Part shown: positions 7,366 to 13,602 of the stretch, piece after piece
Numbering within the stretch: position 1 is the first letter of the stretch
Layout: every line of letters begins with the position of its first letter
IMG/VR virus record: IMGVR_UViG_3300028844_003034
Span: 1-20,000 of that record
Length of the DNA: 20,000 bases
Strand: one strand, 5' to 3'
Source of the DNA: a virus
The notes under the pieces: model-generated
Told to the model about the DNA's origin: nothing
The model's input: only the letters and a program-made list of their open reading frames with translations
The model's database searches: none
Made by a program: the position numbers and the translations under genes

Positions 7366-7950
7366 ATGGAAAAAGGACACTTTGGTCAGTACTCTGGCAA
7401 CGCAAGACACTCACGTACTCCAGTTACAAGAAGTAACTATAGATCTTCAGTAGCAGACGATGCTGCACATATTCATTATCTAAAAGAAGATATCAACTAT
7501 GACGCTAAACATGGTCATAGTGATGAGAATATGACTGCAGACGAAAAGCATATATCTAAGCTAGCAGGTGATATGAAGTATGATAAAAAACATCATGGTT
7601 CACCAGCTAAACAACTAGATGAAAGAGAAGGTAGTAGAGGTACATCAATCACAGAAGGTATAGAGCTCGGTGAAGCTACTGCTAGCTTGTCTGATATGTA
7701 CAAAAGAGATGCAAAAATGAAAGTACCGTCTTTTCCTGAATTTACCACAACATCTGCAGGTTACACTCAAGTAGGTGGCGAAGGTAGTATTGAGCCGTTT
7801 CCAAGTGCAGTGTATATTGGCAAAGGAACTAGTGTGCCAGGTGTTGGTAGAACTTTTTCAGAAAAAGAAATTTCTGCTGGTAGAAAAAAATACGAAAATT
7901 TACAAGCTAGAAAACAAAAAGCTTTAGATTATTTAGCTGCAAATCAATAG
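7366..7950 (+). CDS. His-rich hypothetical protein, paralogue of the 9075 gene
   Basis: A 194-residue protein. The ATG at 7366 lies 2 nt after the previous stop; another in-frame ATG at 7357 would add three residues and overlap that gene. Residues 35-49 and 62-76 form two imperfect copies with a 27-residue period (H-I-x2-L-x2-D-x2-YD-x-KH), giving a His/Asp-rich segment that ends in GSPAKQ (78-83). The second half is shared with the 9075 protein, including TEGIELGEATASLSDMYK (96-113), encoded by 50 identical bases, and similar C-termini. No enzyme motif or membrane segment is visible. The clustered His and Asp could bind metal, but this is untested. A structural or accessory virion role is a guess from context. 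Confidence 0.75.
   Translation: MEKGHFGQYSGNARHSRTPVTRSNYRSSVADDAAHIHYLKEDINYDAKHGHSDENMTADEKHISKLAGDMKYDKKHHGSPAKQLDEREGSRGTSITEGIELGEATASLSDMYKRDAKMKVPSFPEFTTTSAGYTQVGGEGSIEPFPSAVYIGKGTSVPGVGRTFSEKEISAGRKKYENLQARKQKALDYLAANQ
7651..7700 (+). repeat. 50-bp perfect direct repeat, copy 1
   Basis: These 50 bases are identical to 9351-9400, 1,700 bp downstream, and lie in the same reading frame of the two paralogous genes. Flanking bases diverge quickly (one mismatch in the ten bases before). Perfect synonymous-site identity inside otherwise diverged paralogues suggests recent gene conversion, or selection on the nucleotide sequence. Confidence 0.95.
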
Positions 7951-7951
7951 C

Positions 7952-8107
7952 ATGAAATCAAAAGGTTTAGGTGACGACATAGCTAAGTTTACTAAAGCTA
8001 CTGGTATTAAAACAGTGGTTGATAAAATGGCTGAAGGTCTAAACATAAACTGTGGCTGTAATAACAGGCAAGAGTGGTTTAACGAAAAATTCCCATACAG
8101 AAACTAA
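7952..8107 (+). CDS. 51-aa Cys-containing hypothetical protein
   Basis: This small open frame starts one base after the previous stop, and its TAA overlaps the next ATG (TAATG at 8105-8109). It reads MKSKGLGDDIAKFTKATGIK, then TVVDKMAEGLNINCGC and NNRQEWFNEKFPYRN. From memory, short proteins with GLGD-x-I-x-K-x-TKATGIK near the start and CGC...FPY near the end recur in Bacteroidota and marine phages, usually unannotated. The CGC pair could bind metal or form a disulfide. The perfect packing between its neighbours and the recognisable motifs support it as real despite its size. Confidence 0.72.
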   Translation: MKSKGLGDDIAKFTKATGIKTVVDKMAEGLNINCGCNNRQEWFNEKFPYRN

Positions 8108-8412
8108 TGGCATTTAAACTAACACCTCCATTTCCAATAGACAACACTCCAATATATCAAGTTGATATGGAAGATGGCGTGTTAGGCAAAGCTAATAACA
8201 ATGGTACTATTATTATAAATGATAAAGTAGGGCCAGATAAAATTGATGAAGTTGTTGCTCACGAGAAAGTACATATTGCACAAATGCGTAGAGGCGATCT
8301 TGATTATGACGATAAAAACGTTTATTGGAAAGGTAAAACAATACCTAGGTCAAGCATAAAAGAAGGGGCAAAAGACTTGCCATGGGAAGCTGAAGCATAT
8401 AGAAACGCATAA
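8107..8412 (+). CDS. Putative small HExxH zinc metallopeptidase-like protein
   Basis: A 101-residue protein with a zinc-protease signature: VVAHEKVHIAQM places H52, E53 and H56 as HExxH on a predicted helix. The downstream LPWEAEAYRN (residues 91-100) offers Glu 94 or 96 as a third ligand in a gluzincin-like arrangement. The N-terminus is MAFKLTPPFP, echoing the FKLPG starts of the 5835 gene and the mini-ORF at 8623. There is no signal peptide, so it would act in the cytoplasm or in the virion. At 101 residues it is much smaller than most peptidases and may be a minimal domain. It is coupled at both ends (TAATG). Possible roles are virion protein processing or cell-wall entry; substrate is unknown. 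Confidence 0.7.
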   Translation: MAFKLTPPFPIDNTPIYQVDMEDGVLGKANNNGTIIINDKVGPDKIDEVVAHEKVHIAQMRRGDLDYDDKNVYWKGKTIPRSSIKEGAKDLPWEAEAYRNA

Positions 8413-8618
8413 TGAAGCCATCTAAGAAAGGATATTTAAGAAACAGCCCTGATGTTAACAAGCCAGTAAATAAGATAATAGGTGGCAAGATAACAATGAA
8501 AGGAGTTAACTTTAAAGTATTAGGTACTGACGATAGAGGTTACACTAAGATTATGTACCCGGGATATGACTACACGTTTCCTGGCGCTAAATACGTTATA
8601 GAAAAACGTTTAAAATAA
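8412..8618 (+). CDS. Small basic hypothetical protein
   Basis: A 68-residue basic protein whose ATG overlaps the previous TAA by one base (TAATG). The sequence alternates charged and hydrophobic residues as in a small beta barrel (KITMKGVNFKVLGTDDRGYT, then KIMYPGYDYTFPGAKYVIEKR). There are no membrane segments and no motif I recognise. Tight coupling to the HExxH protein suggests a shared role, but nothing more can be said. Confidence 0.65.
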   Translation: MKPSKKGYLRNSPDVNKPVNKIIGGKITMKGVNFKVLGTDDRGYTKIMYPGYDYTFPGAKYVIEKRLK

Positions 8619-8622
8619 AACT

Positions 8623-8655
8623 ATGGTATTTAAATTACCAGGACTAAAAAAGTAA
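8623..8655 (+). CDS. Mini-ORF (10 aa) repeating the FKLPG start motif; possible gene remnant
   Basis: A ten-codon frame reads MVFKLPGLKK. It shares 14 identical bases (8629-8642 with 5847-5860) and the residues FKLPG with the start of the 350-aa gene at 5835, and resembles MAFKL-x-PP at 8107. It begins 4 nt after the previous stop. It could be the 5' remnant of a deleted paralogue or a true leader peptide. Alone it cannot be called a functional gene. Confidence 0.35.
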   Translation: MVFKLPGLKK

Positions 8656-8698
8656 AAAAATAAGTGATAATATTAGTATAACAATTTAATCTAATATT

Positions 8699-9070
8699 AT
8701 GAAAAAACTATTTTTAGCGCTATTATTTAATTTAATTACATTAACAGCTTTTAGCCAAGACAATTTCGCGGGTTGGTGGGAAAGCAAAACATCTAAATAC
8801 ATTACAATGATTTATGTAGGAGACTACGGTGTATCACAGGTTGTTAACTATAACCCTTGGAATGAAGATGTTATAGAAGAAAAAATAATCAAGAAAAACA
8901 AAAATACATTTGTAACACACTTATTTAATAAGCGTAATGGTTATTCAGTAAAAGTAAAATACAAACTAAAAGATAAAAATAACTTAATATGTAAGTTTAC
9001 TGGTGATTTAAAAAGAACAGTACATCTTACTAGGTATAAGTTTGATTTAAATAATAAACTAAAAACATAA
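8699..9070 (+). CDS. Secreted hypothetical protein with Bacteroidota-type signal peptide
   Basis: A 123-residue protein. Residues 1-19 are a textbook signal peptide: MKK, a hydrophobic core (LFLALLFNLITLT), then AFS with cleavage before Q20-D21. A Gln directly after the cleavage site is typical of Flavobacteriia secreted proteins and is a host clue. The mature part is small, Lys-rich and probably beta (WWESKTSKYITMIYVGDYG; YSVKVKYKLKDKNNLICKF), of no family I can name. There is no lipobox Cys. It should be exported to the periplasm or beyond, so possible roles include superinfection exclusion, lysis support or host-envelope change. It may be a captured host gene. The 43-nt gap before it is A/T-rich. 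Confidence 0.75.
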   Translation: MKKLFLALLFNLITLTAFSQDNFAGWWESKTSKYITMIYVGDYGVSQVVNYNPWNEDVIEEKIIKKNKNTFVTHLFNKRNGYSVKVKYKLKDKNNLICKFTGDLKRTVHLTRYKFDLNNKLKT

Positions 9071-9074
9071 AACG

Positions 9075-9647
9075 ATGCCGTATTCACCAATGCAAAAACA
9101 TTGCATACAAATGAAAAATCATAAAGGTAAAACTACCGGGATTATGATGGAAGGATCTGTAGCACATCAAGAGTCTGCAGCTCAAGAAAAGAAAAACTTA
9201 CTAAAAGATATGCCTATCGATAGTAAAGCTTCAGCTATGGAAATGTCTCCATATAAAATGGGTCATGAGTCACCAGCAGAATTTACTGGTATGAGTGGAG
9301 GTTCAGCTTTACATCAAAAAGATGAAAGATCTGGTAATGGAAAATCAATGACAGAAGGTATAGAGCTCGGTGAAGCTACTGCTAGCTTGTCTGATATGTA
9401 TAAAAAAGATTCAAAGTTAAATATTAAAGATTTTCCTCGACTAAGAGAGTCTTTAACGCAGCCTGGAATGTTTCAAGTAGAAGGAAGTCCAACTGGTCAT
9501 AATGCTTATCTTGGACGAGGTAGTTTTTTACAAGGTGATGTTGGAAGCTGGTATACATCTGAACAAGTTAATGAGGCTAAAAATAAACATCAAGGCTTAG
9601 TTAATAGAAAAACTAAAGCTAAAAAGTACCTAGCTTCAAATATGTAA
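9075..9647 (+). CDS. Hypothetical protein, paralogue of the 7366 gene
   Basis: A 190-residue protein homologous over its second half to the 7366 product. The shared block TEGIELGEATASLSDMYK is followed in both by a K/D-rich linker, a Gly-rich middle and a similar basic helical C-terminus ending ...YLASNM here and ...YLAANQ there. Its own first half is different: a short Cys/His/Lys-rich start (KHCIQMKNHKGKTTG) and the Pro-Tyr/Met segment EMSPYKMGHESPAEF, which carries two SP motifs like SPAKQ and SPLKQ in other genes of this cluster. There are no membrane or enzyme motifs. The pattern suggests a duplicated module with a swapped N-terminal region. Function is unknown. Confidence 0.75.
   Translation: MPYSPMQKHCIQMKNHKGKTTGIMMEGSVAHQESAAQEKKNLLKDMPIDSKASAMEMSPYKMGHESPAEFTGMSGGSALHQKDERSGNGKSMTEGIELGEATASLSDMYKKDSKLNIKDFPRLRESLTQPGMFQVEGSPTGHNAYLGRGSFLQGDVGSWYTSEQVNEAKNKHQGLVNRKTKAKKYLASNM
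9351..9400 (+). repeat. 50-bp perfect direct repeat, copy 2
   Basis: Identical to 7651-7700 and in the same frame within the paralogous gene. Downstream, the copies differ within a few bases (TAAAAAAGAT here, CAAAAGAGAT in copy 1). Confidence 0.95.
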
Positions 9648-9648
9648 A

Positions 9649-10044
9649 ATGAAAAAACTTTTAAGTCTTTTATCAGGTGGCATAATTAAAGACGTAGGTA
9701 ATGTAATAGATAAACTTACAACTACAGATGAAGAAAGATTAGCTGCTAAACAAAAGATTCAAGAGTTGTTAGAAAAAGCAGATCAAGATGCGCAGACTCA
9801 AATTACTGAGCGCTGGAAACTTGATATGCAATCAGATTCGTTTTTATCAAAGAATATCCGCCCGCTAGTGTTAATATATCTTACTGTTATATTTACGGCA
9901 TTAGCATTTTTCGATGGTAACATTGGTGGGTTTAAAGTAGCTGAAGAATATATCCCAATATTTCAATCGCTATTAATTACAGTATACGGCGCTTATTTTG
10001 TAGGTCGCACTTGGGAGAAGTCAAAAAAAAGTAAACAAGAATAA
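9649..10044 (+). CDS. Holin-like membrane protein (GTA holin 3TM-like)
   Basis: A 131-residue membrane protein. The N-terminal 60 residues hold a short hydrophobic start (KKLLSLLSGGIIKDVGNVI), the signature-like DKLTTTDEERLAAKQKIQEL and a charged helix. Two clear transmembrane segments follow at about 71-88 and 102-119, with SKNIRPLVL before the first and VYGAYFVGRTWEKSKK after the second. This layout matches, from memory, the gene-transfer-agent/phage holin family with up to three membrane segments. A holin would assemble in the inner membrane and time lysis. No endolysin is recognised nearby, so the assignment rests on the protein itself. It begins one base after the preceding stop. Confidence 0.8.
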   Translation: MKKLLSLLSGGIIKDVGNVIDKLTTTDEERLAAKQKIQELLEKADQDAQTQITERWKLDMQSDSFLSKNIRPLVLIYLTVIFTALAFFDGNIGGFKVAEEYIPIFQSLLITVYGAYFVGRTWEKSKKSKQE

Positions 10045-10055
10045 AATTAAATTAA

Positions 10056-10325
10056 ATGTCAAAGTCAATTACAGCTGAAGAGCTTAAACAAGTTAAAGAT
10101 CAACAAGCAGATTTAGGTCAAGTAGTAAATCAAATAGGTCAACTAGAAGCTAACAAGCACGCTTTGCTACATAAGATTGCTGGTATTAACGAAGGTATTG
10201 AAGATACTAAAAAGCAATTAGAAGAAAAGTATGGCTCTATTAATATTGATTTAGAAACCGGAACTTACACTGAAATCGAAAAAGAAGATGATAGTGAGCT
10301 AAGTGTTGTTAAATCAGAAGACTGA
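10056..10325 (+). CDS. Small coiled-coil protein
   Basis: An 89-residue acidic protein. Residues about 5-60 have a strong heptad pattern (AEELKQVKDQQADLGQVVNQ; IGQLEANKHALLHKIAGINE; IEDTKKQLEEKYG), so it should form a helical hairpin or oligomeric coiled coil. The tail is very acidic (EIEKEDDSELSVVKSED). From memory, close relatives are common in marine phages and have no known function. It follows a short A/T-only leader (TAAATTAAATG) after the holin-like gene, and its TGA overlaps the next ATG. Confidence 0.7.
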   Translation: MSKSITAEELKQVKDQQADLGQVVNQIGQLEANKHALLHKIAGINEGIEDTKKQLEEKYGSINIDLETGTYTEIEKEDDSELSVVKSED

Positions 10326-10552
10326 TGAGTGCTATTATAAGAAAAATCAGTATTGGTTCTGATTATAAAAATGATGCTATGCATTATTCGTTAGGTCAAG
10401 AAGTATACGGCGGTCATAATATTAATAGTATTTTATTTGATGAGCTAGATAATTCTTACAATATTTACATCAAAAAAAACGATGAAGTAATGCCATGGAA
10501 AAAGTTTAATTCTAATATGGCTATATCTGTTGAGTACGATTTAAAATACTAA
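10325..10552 (+). CDS. Small hypothetical protein
   Basis: A 75-residue protein sharing one base with the previous stop and one with the next start, so it lies in a strictly coupled run. It reads as a small beta protein (IIRKISIGSDYKNDAMHYSL; GQEVYGG; YNIYIKKNDEVMPWKKF). From memory the pattern RKISIG-x-DYK...GQEV-x-GG recurs next to terminase genes in uncultured marine phages. No function is known. Confidence 0.65.
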   Translation: MSAIIRKISIGSDYKNDAMHYSLGQEVYGGHNINSILFDELDNSYNIYIKKNDEVMPWKKFNSNMAISVEYDLKY

Positions 10553-11157
10553 TGAGAAGTGTATATGATTTTATAATCAAACCATTTGGAGAAAAGTATG
10601 ATAATGAAATTAAAGTTGGAAACAAAAAATTAATACTTAACTCTAACATAGAAAGTTATAAGTTTGTAAACAATAAAGCTATTATAGTATCTACACCGTT
10701 AGCGGTAAAAACCCCTATTGAAGTAGGGGATGTAGTCATAGTGCATCATAATATATTTAGACGCTATTATAACGAAAAAGGCAAAGAAGTTAATAGTAGT
10801 AAATTTTTTAAAGAAGACATGTACTTCTGTCAATTAGACCAAATATATTTATATAAAAATAGCTCTACGTGGAAAGCGTTTAGCGATAGGTGTTTTGTTG
10901 CTCCTGTTGTTGATACCGACATTTTAGAATTGTCTAAAGAAAAAAAGCATATTGGTTTTTTACGCTATACAAACAAATCTTTAGAAAGTAAAAATCTAAA
11001 TAAAGGCGATGTTGTTGGTTTTACACCTAACAGTGAGTTTGAATTTATTGTAAACGACGAGCTACTGTATTGTATGCGAACAAAAGATATTGTAATCAAA
11101 TATGACAACAAAAAAAACGAAATTAAATATAATCCAAGCTGGGCAAAAAGCAGTTGA
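10552..11157 (+). CDS. Putative tandem GroES/Cpn10-like protein
   Basis: A 201-residue protein that reads as two Cpn10-like halves. Half one (about 1-102) has a start VYDFIIKP like GroES VIVKR, a loop KVGNKKLILNSN where GroES has its mobile loop, then KAIIVSTPL...IEVGDVVIVHHN (GD at 59-60) and YFCQLDQIYLYK as last strand. Half two (about 112-186) repeats this: DRCFVAPV, IGFLRYTN, LNKGDVVGFTPNSEFEFIV (GD at 152-153), LLYCMRTKDIVIKYD. The GroES pattern VKVGDIVIFND...VLIMSESDILAI fits both. No database search was possible, and divergence is large. It may be a co-chaperonin, an inhibitor or cap, or only share the fold. It is coupled to the gene before it and overlaps the next by 56 nt. Confidence 0.7.
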   Translation: MRSVYDFIIKPFGEKYDNEIKVGNKKLILNSNIESYKFVNNKAIIVSTPLAVKTPIEVGDVVIVHHNIFRRYYNEKGKEVNSSKFFKEDMYFCQLDQIYLYKNSSTWKAFSDRCFVAPVVDTDILELSKEKKHIGFLRYTNKSLESKNLNKGDVVGFTPNSEFEFIVNDELLYCMRTKDIVIKYDNKKNEIKYNPSWAKSS

Positions 11158-11377
11158 TGAATTAATTAAAGTTGCTGAAGAAAAAATCATTACTAACACT
11201 GAAGATGATGTTTCTGCAGATAGACTTAAAAACGCGGCTGCAACTAAAAAGCTAGCTATATTCGATGCTTTTGAAATACTGTCTAGAATAGAAGAAGAAA
11301 AAAATATACTTGAAGACAAACCTAAAGAAACTAAAGAGAAAAGTTTTAAAGGATTTGCTGAGGGTAGATCAAGATAA
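11102..11377 (+). CDS. Small helical protein, possible terminase small subunit
   Basis: A 91-residue, mainly helical and charged protein directly upstream of terL, sharing the TAATG with it. The segment DDVSADRLKNAAATKKLAIF (residues 38-57), then DAFEILSRIEEEKN, is recalled from similar loci in marine phages. Position is the main reason to suspect the small terminase subunit; no helix-turn-helix is obvious, and the protein is short for that role. The ATG lies 56 nt inside the previous gene, and there is no other in-frame ATG downstream near the N-terminus, so this long overlap seems real. Confidence 0.7.
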   Translation: MTTKKTKLNIIQAGQKAVDELIKVAEEKIITNTEDDVSADRLKNAAATKKLAIFDAFEILSRIEEEKNILEDKPKETKEKSFKGFAEGRSR

Positions 11378-13599
11378 TGCACAAACAGTCTTTAGCAGTA
11401 GTAATAAAAGACCACATTAAACCTAAAGTTTTAAAAAGAAACAATAGGTATAAAAAATGGGAGTATGGTTATGATGTAGAAAATGACATCATAATTATAA
11501 GTAAAGATGGTACAATAGGTGATGTTGTAGAAATACAAAACCTTAAAATAGCTTTACCACTTAAGCCAGAAAAAGTTTATTCTGCAAGTGATAAAAAAGA
11601 AAACCAAAGATGGGTTAGGTCAGAATATCCTAAACCATTATCTAAAATAAAAAATGTATTTGAATGGGAACAATATCCTATTGATTTTAAAGAAAAGTGG
11701 TACGATTATATTGATGAAGAGTTTAAAAAAAGAGAAGAAGGTTTTTGGTTTTATAACAACGGTAAGCCTATTTATATTACTGGTTCTCATTACATGTTCT
11801 TGCAGTGGTCTAAAATTGACGTTGGGGCCGCTGACTACAGAGAATCAAATAGATTATTCTTCATTTTCTGGGAAGCTTGCAAAGCAGACCAACGTTGTTA
11901 TGGAATGTGCTACCTTAAAAACAGACGCTCTGGTTTTTCATTTATGGCGTCATCGGAACTGGTTAATCAAGCAACAATATCTTCCGACTCTAGATATGGT
12001 ATATTATCCAAGTCTGGAGCTGACGCTAAGAAGATGTTCACCGACAAGGTGGTGCCAATGTCAATTAACTACCCGTTCTTTTTCAAACCGATACAAGACG
12101 GTATGGACAGGCCAAAGACAGAGCTCGCATACCGGATACCAGCTTCAAAGCTCACCAGAAGAAAACTTGATCAAGGTGAGGCGCCAGAGGAGCGCGAAGG
12201 GCTTGACACCACGATTGACTGGAAGAACACGGGTGATAACTCATACGACGGTGAGAAGCTCAAACTCCTTGCGCACGACGAATCAGGAAAGTGGGAGCGG
12301 CCGGACAACATCCTTAACAACTGGCGAGTCACAAAGACGACGTTAAGATTAGGTAGTAAAGTTGTTGGTAAATGCATGATGGGATCAACAAGTAATGCTC
12401 TTGATAAGGGTGGTGATAACTTTAAAAAATTATACTATGCTTCAGACGTCACGCAAAGAAACCGCAATGGACAGACTAGCTCGGGACTATATAGTTTGTT
12501 CATACCTATGGAATGGAACTACGAAGGATTCATTGATTCTTATGGCGTACCTGTATTCGACTCACCAAAAGATGTCGTTAAGGACACGCAGGGTGATTTA
12601 ATTATTAATGGTGTTATAGAACACTGGGAGAATGAAGTAGATGGTCTTAAAAACGATCAGGATAGTTTAAACGAATATTACCGTCAGTTTCCTCGTACAG
12701 AAAAACACGCGTTTAGAGACGAAGCAAAATTATCTTTATTTAATCTAACTAAAATATACGAGCAAATAGATTACAATGAAGATATGAAGAATAAAACTAT
12801 GATTACTAAAGGTAACTTTCAGTGGGCTAATGGTGTAAAAGATACTACTGTAAGTTTTGTACCAGATAGAAATGGTAGATTTTTAGTTTCATGGATTCCA
12901 CCTACAAATCTACAAAATCGTGTGATAATAAAAAATGGAGTAAAGTTTCCAGGTAATGACCACATAGGAGCTTTTGGTTGTGATAGTTACGATATATCTG
13001 GAACAGTAGATAAACGCGGCTCTAAAGGATCTCTACACGGCTTAACAAAATTTAGCATGGAGCAAGCTCCTTTTAATATGTTTTTTTTAGAATACATATC
13101 AAGACCTCCAACAGCTGAAATATTCTTTGAAGATGTTTTAATGGCGTTGCATTTTTATAGCATGCCTATACTCGCAGAGAATAATAAACCTAGACTGTTA
13201 TATTATTTAAAACGTAGAGGTTATAGAAAATTTTCAATGAACAGGCCAGATAAAATATACAACAAACTGTCTGTTGCGGAAAGAGAAATAGGTGGTATAC
13301 CTAATTCAAGTGAAGATATCAAACAAGCTCACGCTGCTGCTATAGAATCCTATATAGAAGATTACGTGGGTTTAAAAGAAAATGGATATGGTAACATGTA
13401 TTTTCAAAGAACGCTAGAGGATTGGGCTAAATTTAATATAAACAACAGGACGAAATTTGATGCAACAATCAGTTCTGGATTAGCCATAATGGCTTGTAAT
13501 AAAAATAAATACACGCCAGTAAACACACAACAACTCGATCCAGTTAACATATCGTTTAAAAAATATGATAACACAGGTTACATTTCAAAAATAATATAA
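11377..13599 (+). CDS. terL: Terminase large subunit (packaging ATPase/nuclease)
   Basis: This 740-residue protein should drive DNA into the prohead and cut it. An unusual Walker A-like segment LKNRRSGFSF lies at 180-189, Walker B LLAHDE at 297-302 followed by SGKW, and the coupling motif GSTSN at 336-340. The nuclease half begins near 529 (HIGAFGCDSYD), with D536 the probable first metal ligand of the RNase H-like site. The protein is long for TerL, with about 130 residues before the ATPase. Bases 11821-12600 are much richer in GC than the rest and peak at 12181-12300; codons there favour AAG, CTC and CGC, unlike the AAA/TTA use of the flanks, which suggests a recombination insert. The frame is intact. 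The N-terminal 140 residues are unassigned. Confidence 0.9.
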   Translation: MHKQSLAVVIKDHIKPKVLKRNNRYKKWEYGYDVENDIIIISKDGTIGDVVEIQNLKIALPLKPEKVYSASDKKENQRWVRSEYPKPLSKIKNVFEWEQYPIDFKEKWYDYIDEEFKKREEGFWFYNNGKPIYITGSHYMFLQWSKIDVGAADYRESNRLFFIFWEACKADQRCYGMCYLKNRRSGFSFMASSELVNQATISSDSRYGILSKSGADAKKMFTDKVVPMSINYPFFFKPIQDGMDRPKTELAYRIPASKLTRRKLDQGEAPEEREGLDTTIDWKNTGDNSYDGEKLKLLAHDESGKWERPDNILNNWRVTKTTLRLGSKVVGKCMMGSTSNALDKGGDNFKKLYYASDVTQRNRNGQTSSGLYSLFIPMEWNYEGFIDSYGVPVFDSPKDVVKDTQGDLIINGVIEHWENEVDGLKNDQDSLNEYYRQFPRTEKHAFRDEAKLSLFNLTKIYEQIDYNEDMKNKTMITKGNFQWANGVKDTTVSFVPDRNGRFLVSWIPPTNLQNRVIIKNGVKFPGNDHIGAFGCDSYDISGTVDKRGSKGSLHGLTKFSMEQAPFNMFFLEYISRPPTAEIFFEDVLMALHFYSMPILAENNKPRLLYYLKRRGYRKFSMNRPDKIYNKLSVAEREIGGIPNSSEDIKQAHAAAIESYIEDYVGLKENGYGNMYFQRTLEDWAKFNINNRTKFDATISSGLAIMACNKNKYTPVNTQQLDPVNISFKKYDNTGYISKII
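11821..12600 (+). other. Higher-GC, foreign-codon patch inside terL
   Basis: By hand count 12001-12360 has 177 G/C of 360 (49%), and 12181-12300 has 69 of 120 (about 58%). A flanking line inside the same gene (11461-11520) has 17 of 60 (28%). The shoulders at 11821-12000 and 12361-12600 are around 40-45%. Lys codons are mostly AAG and Leu includes CTC here, whereas the rest of the window uses AAA and TTA. The patch covers TerL residues about 149-408, including Walker B and the coupling motif. The reduced stop density explains the long open frames seen in other frames here. Confidence 0.85.
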
Positions 13600-13602
13600 T
13601 AA

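Noticed and set aside
11654-12346. 230-aa + strand frame overlapping terL
   Set aside because: It lies wholly within terL in another frame, has no domain, and its length is explained by the higher-GC patch where stop codons are rare.
12171-12601. 68-aa frames on both strands within terL
   Set aside because: Same explanation: shadows caused by GC-richer codons in a well-supported terL.
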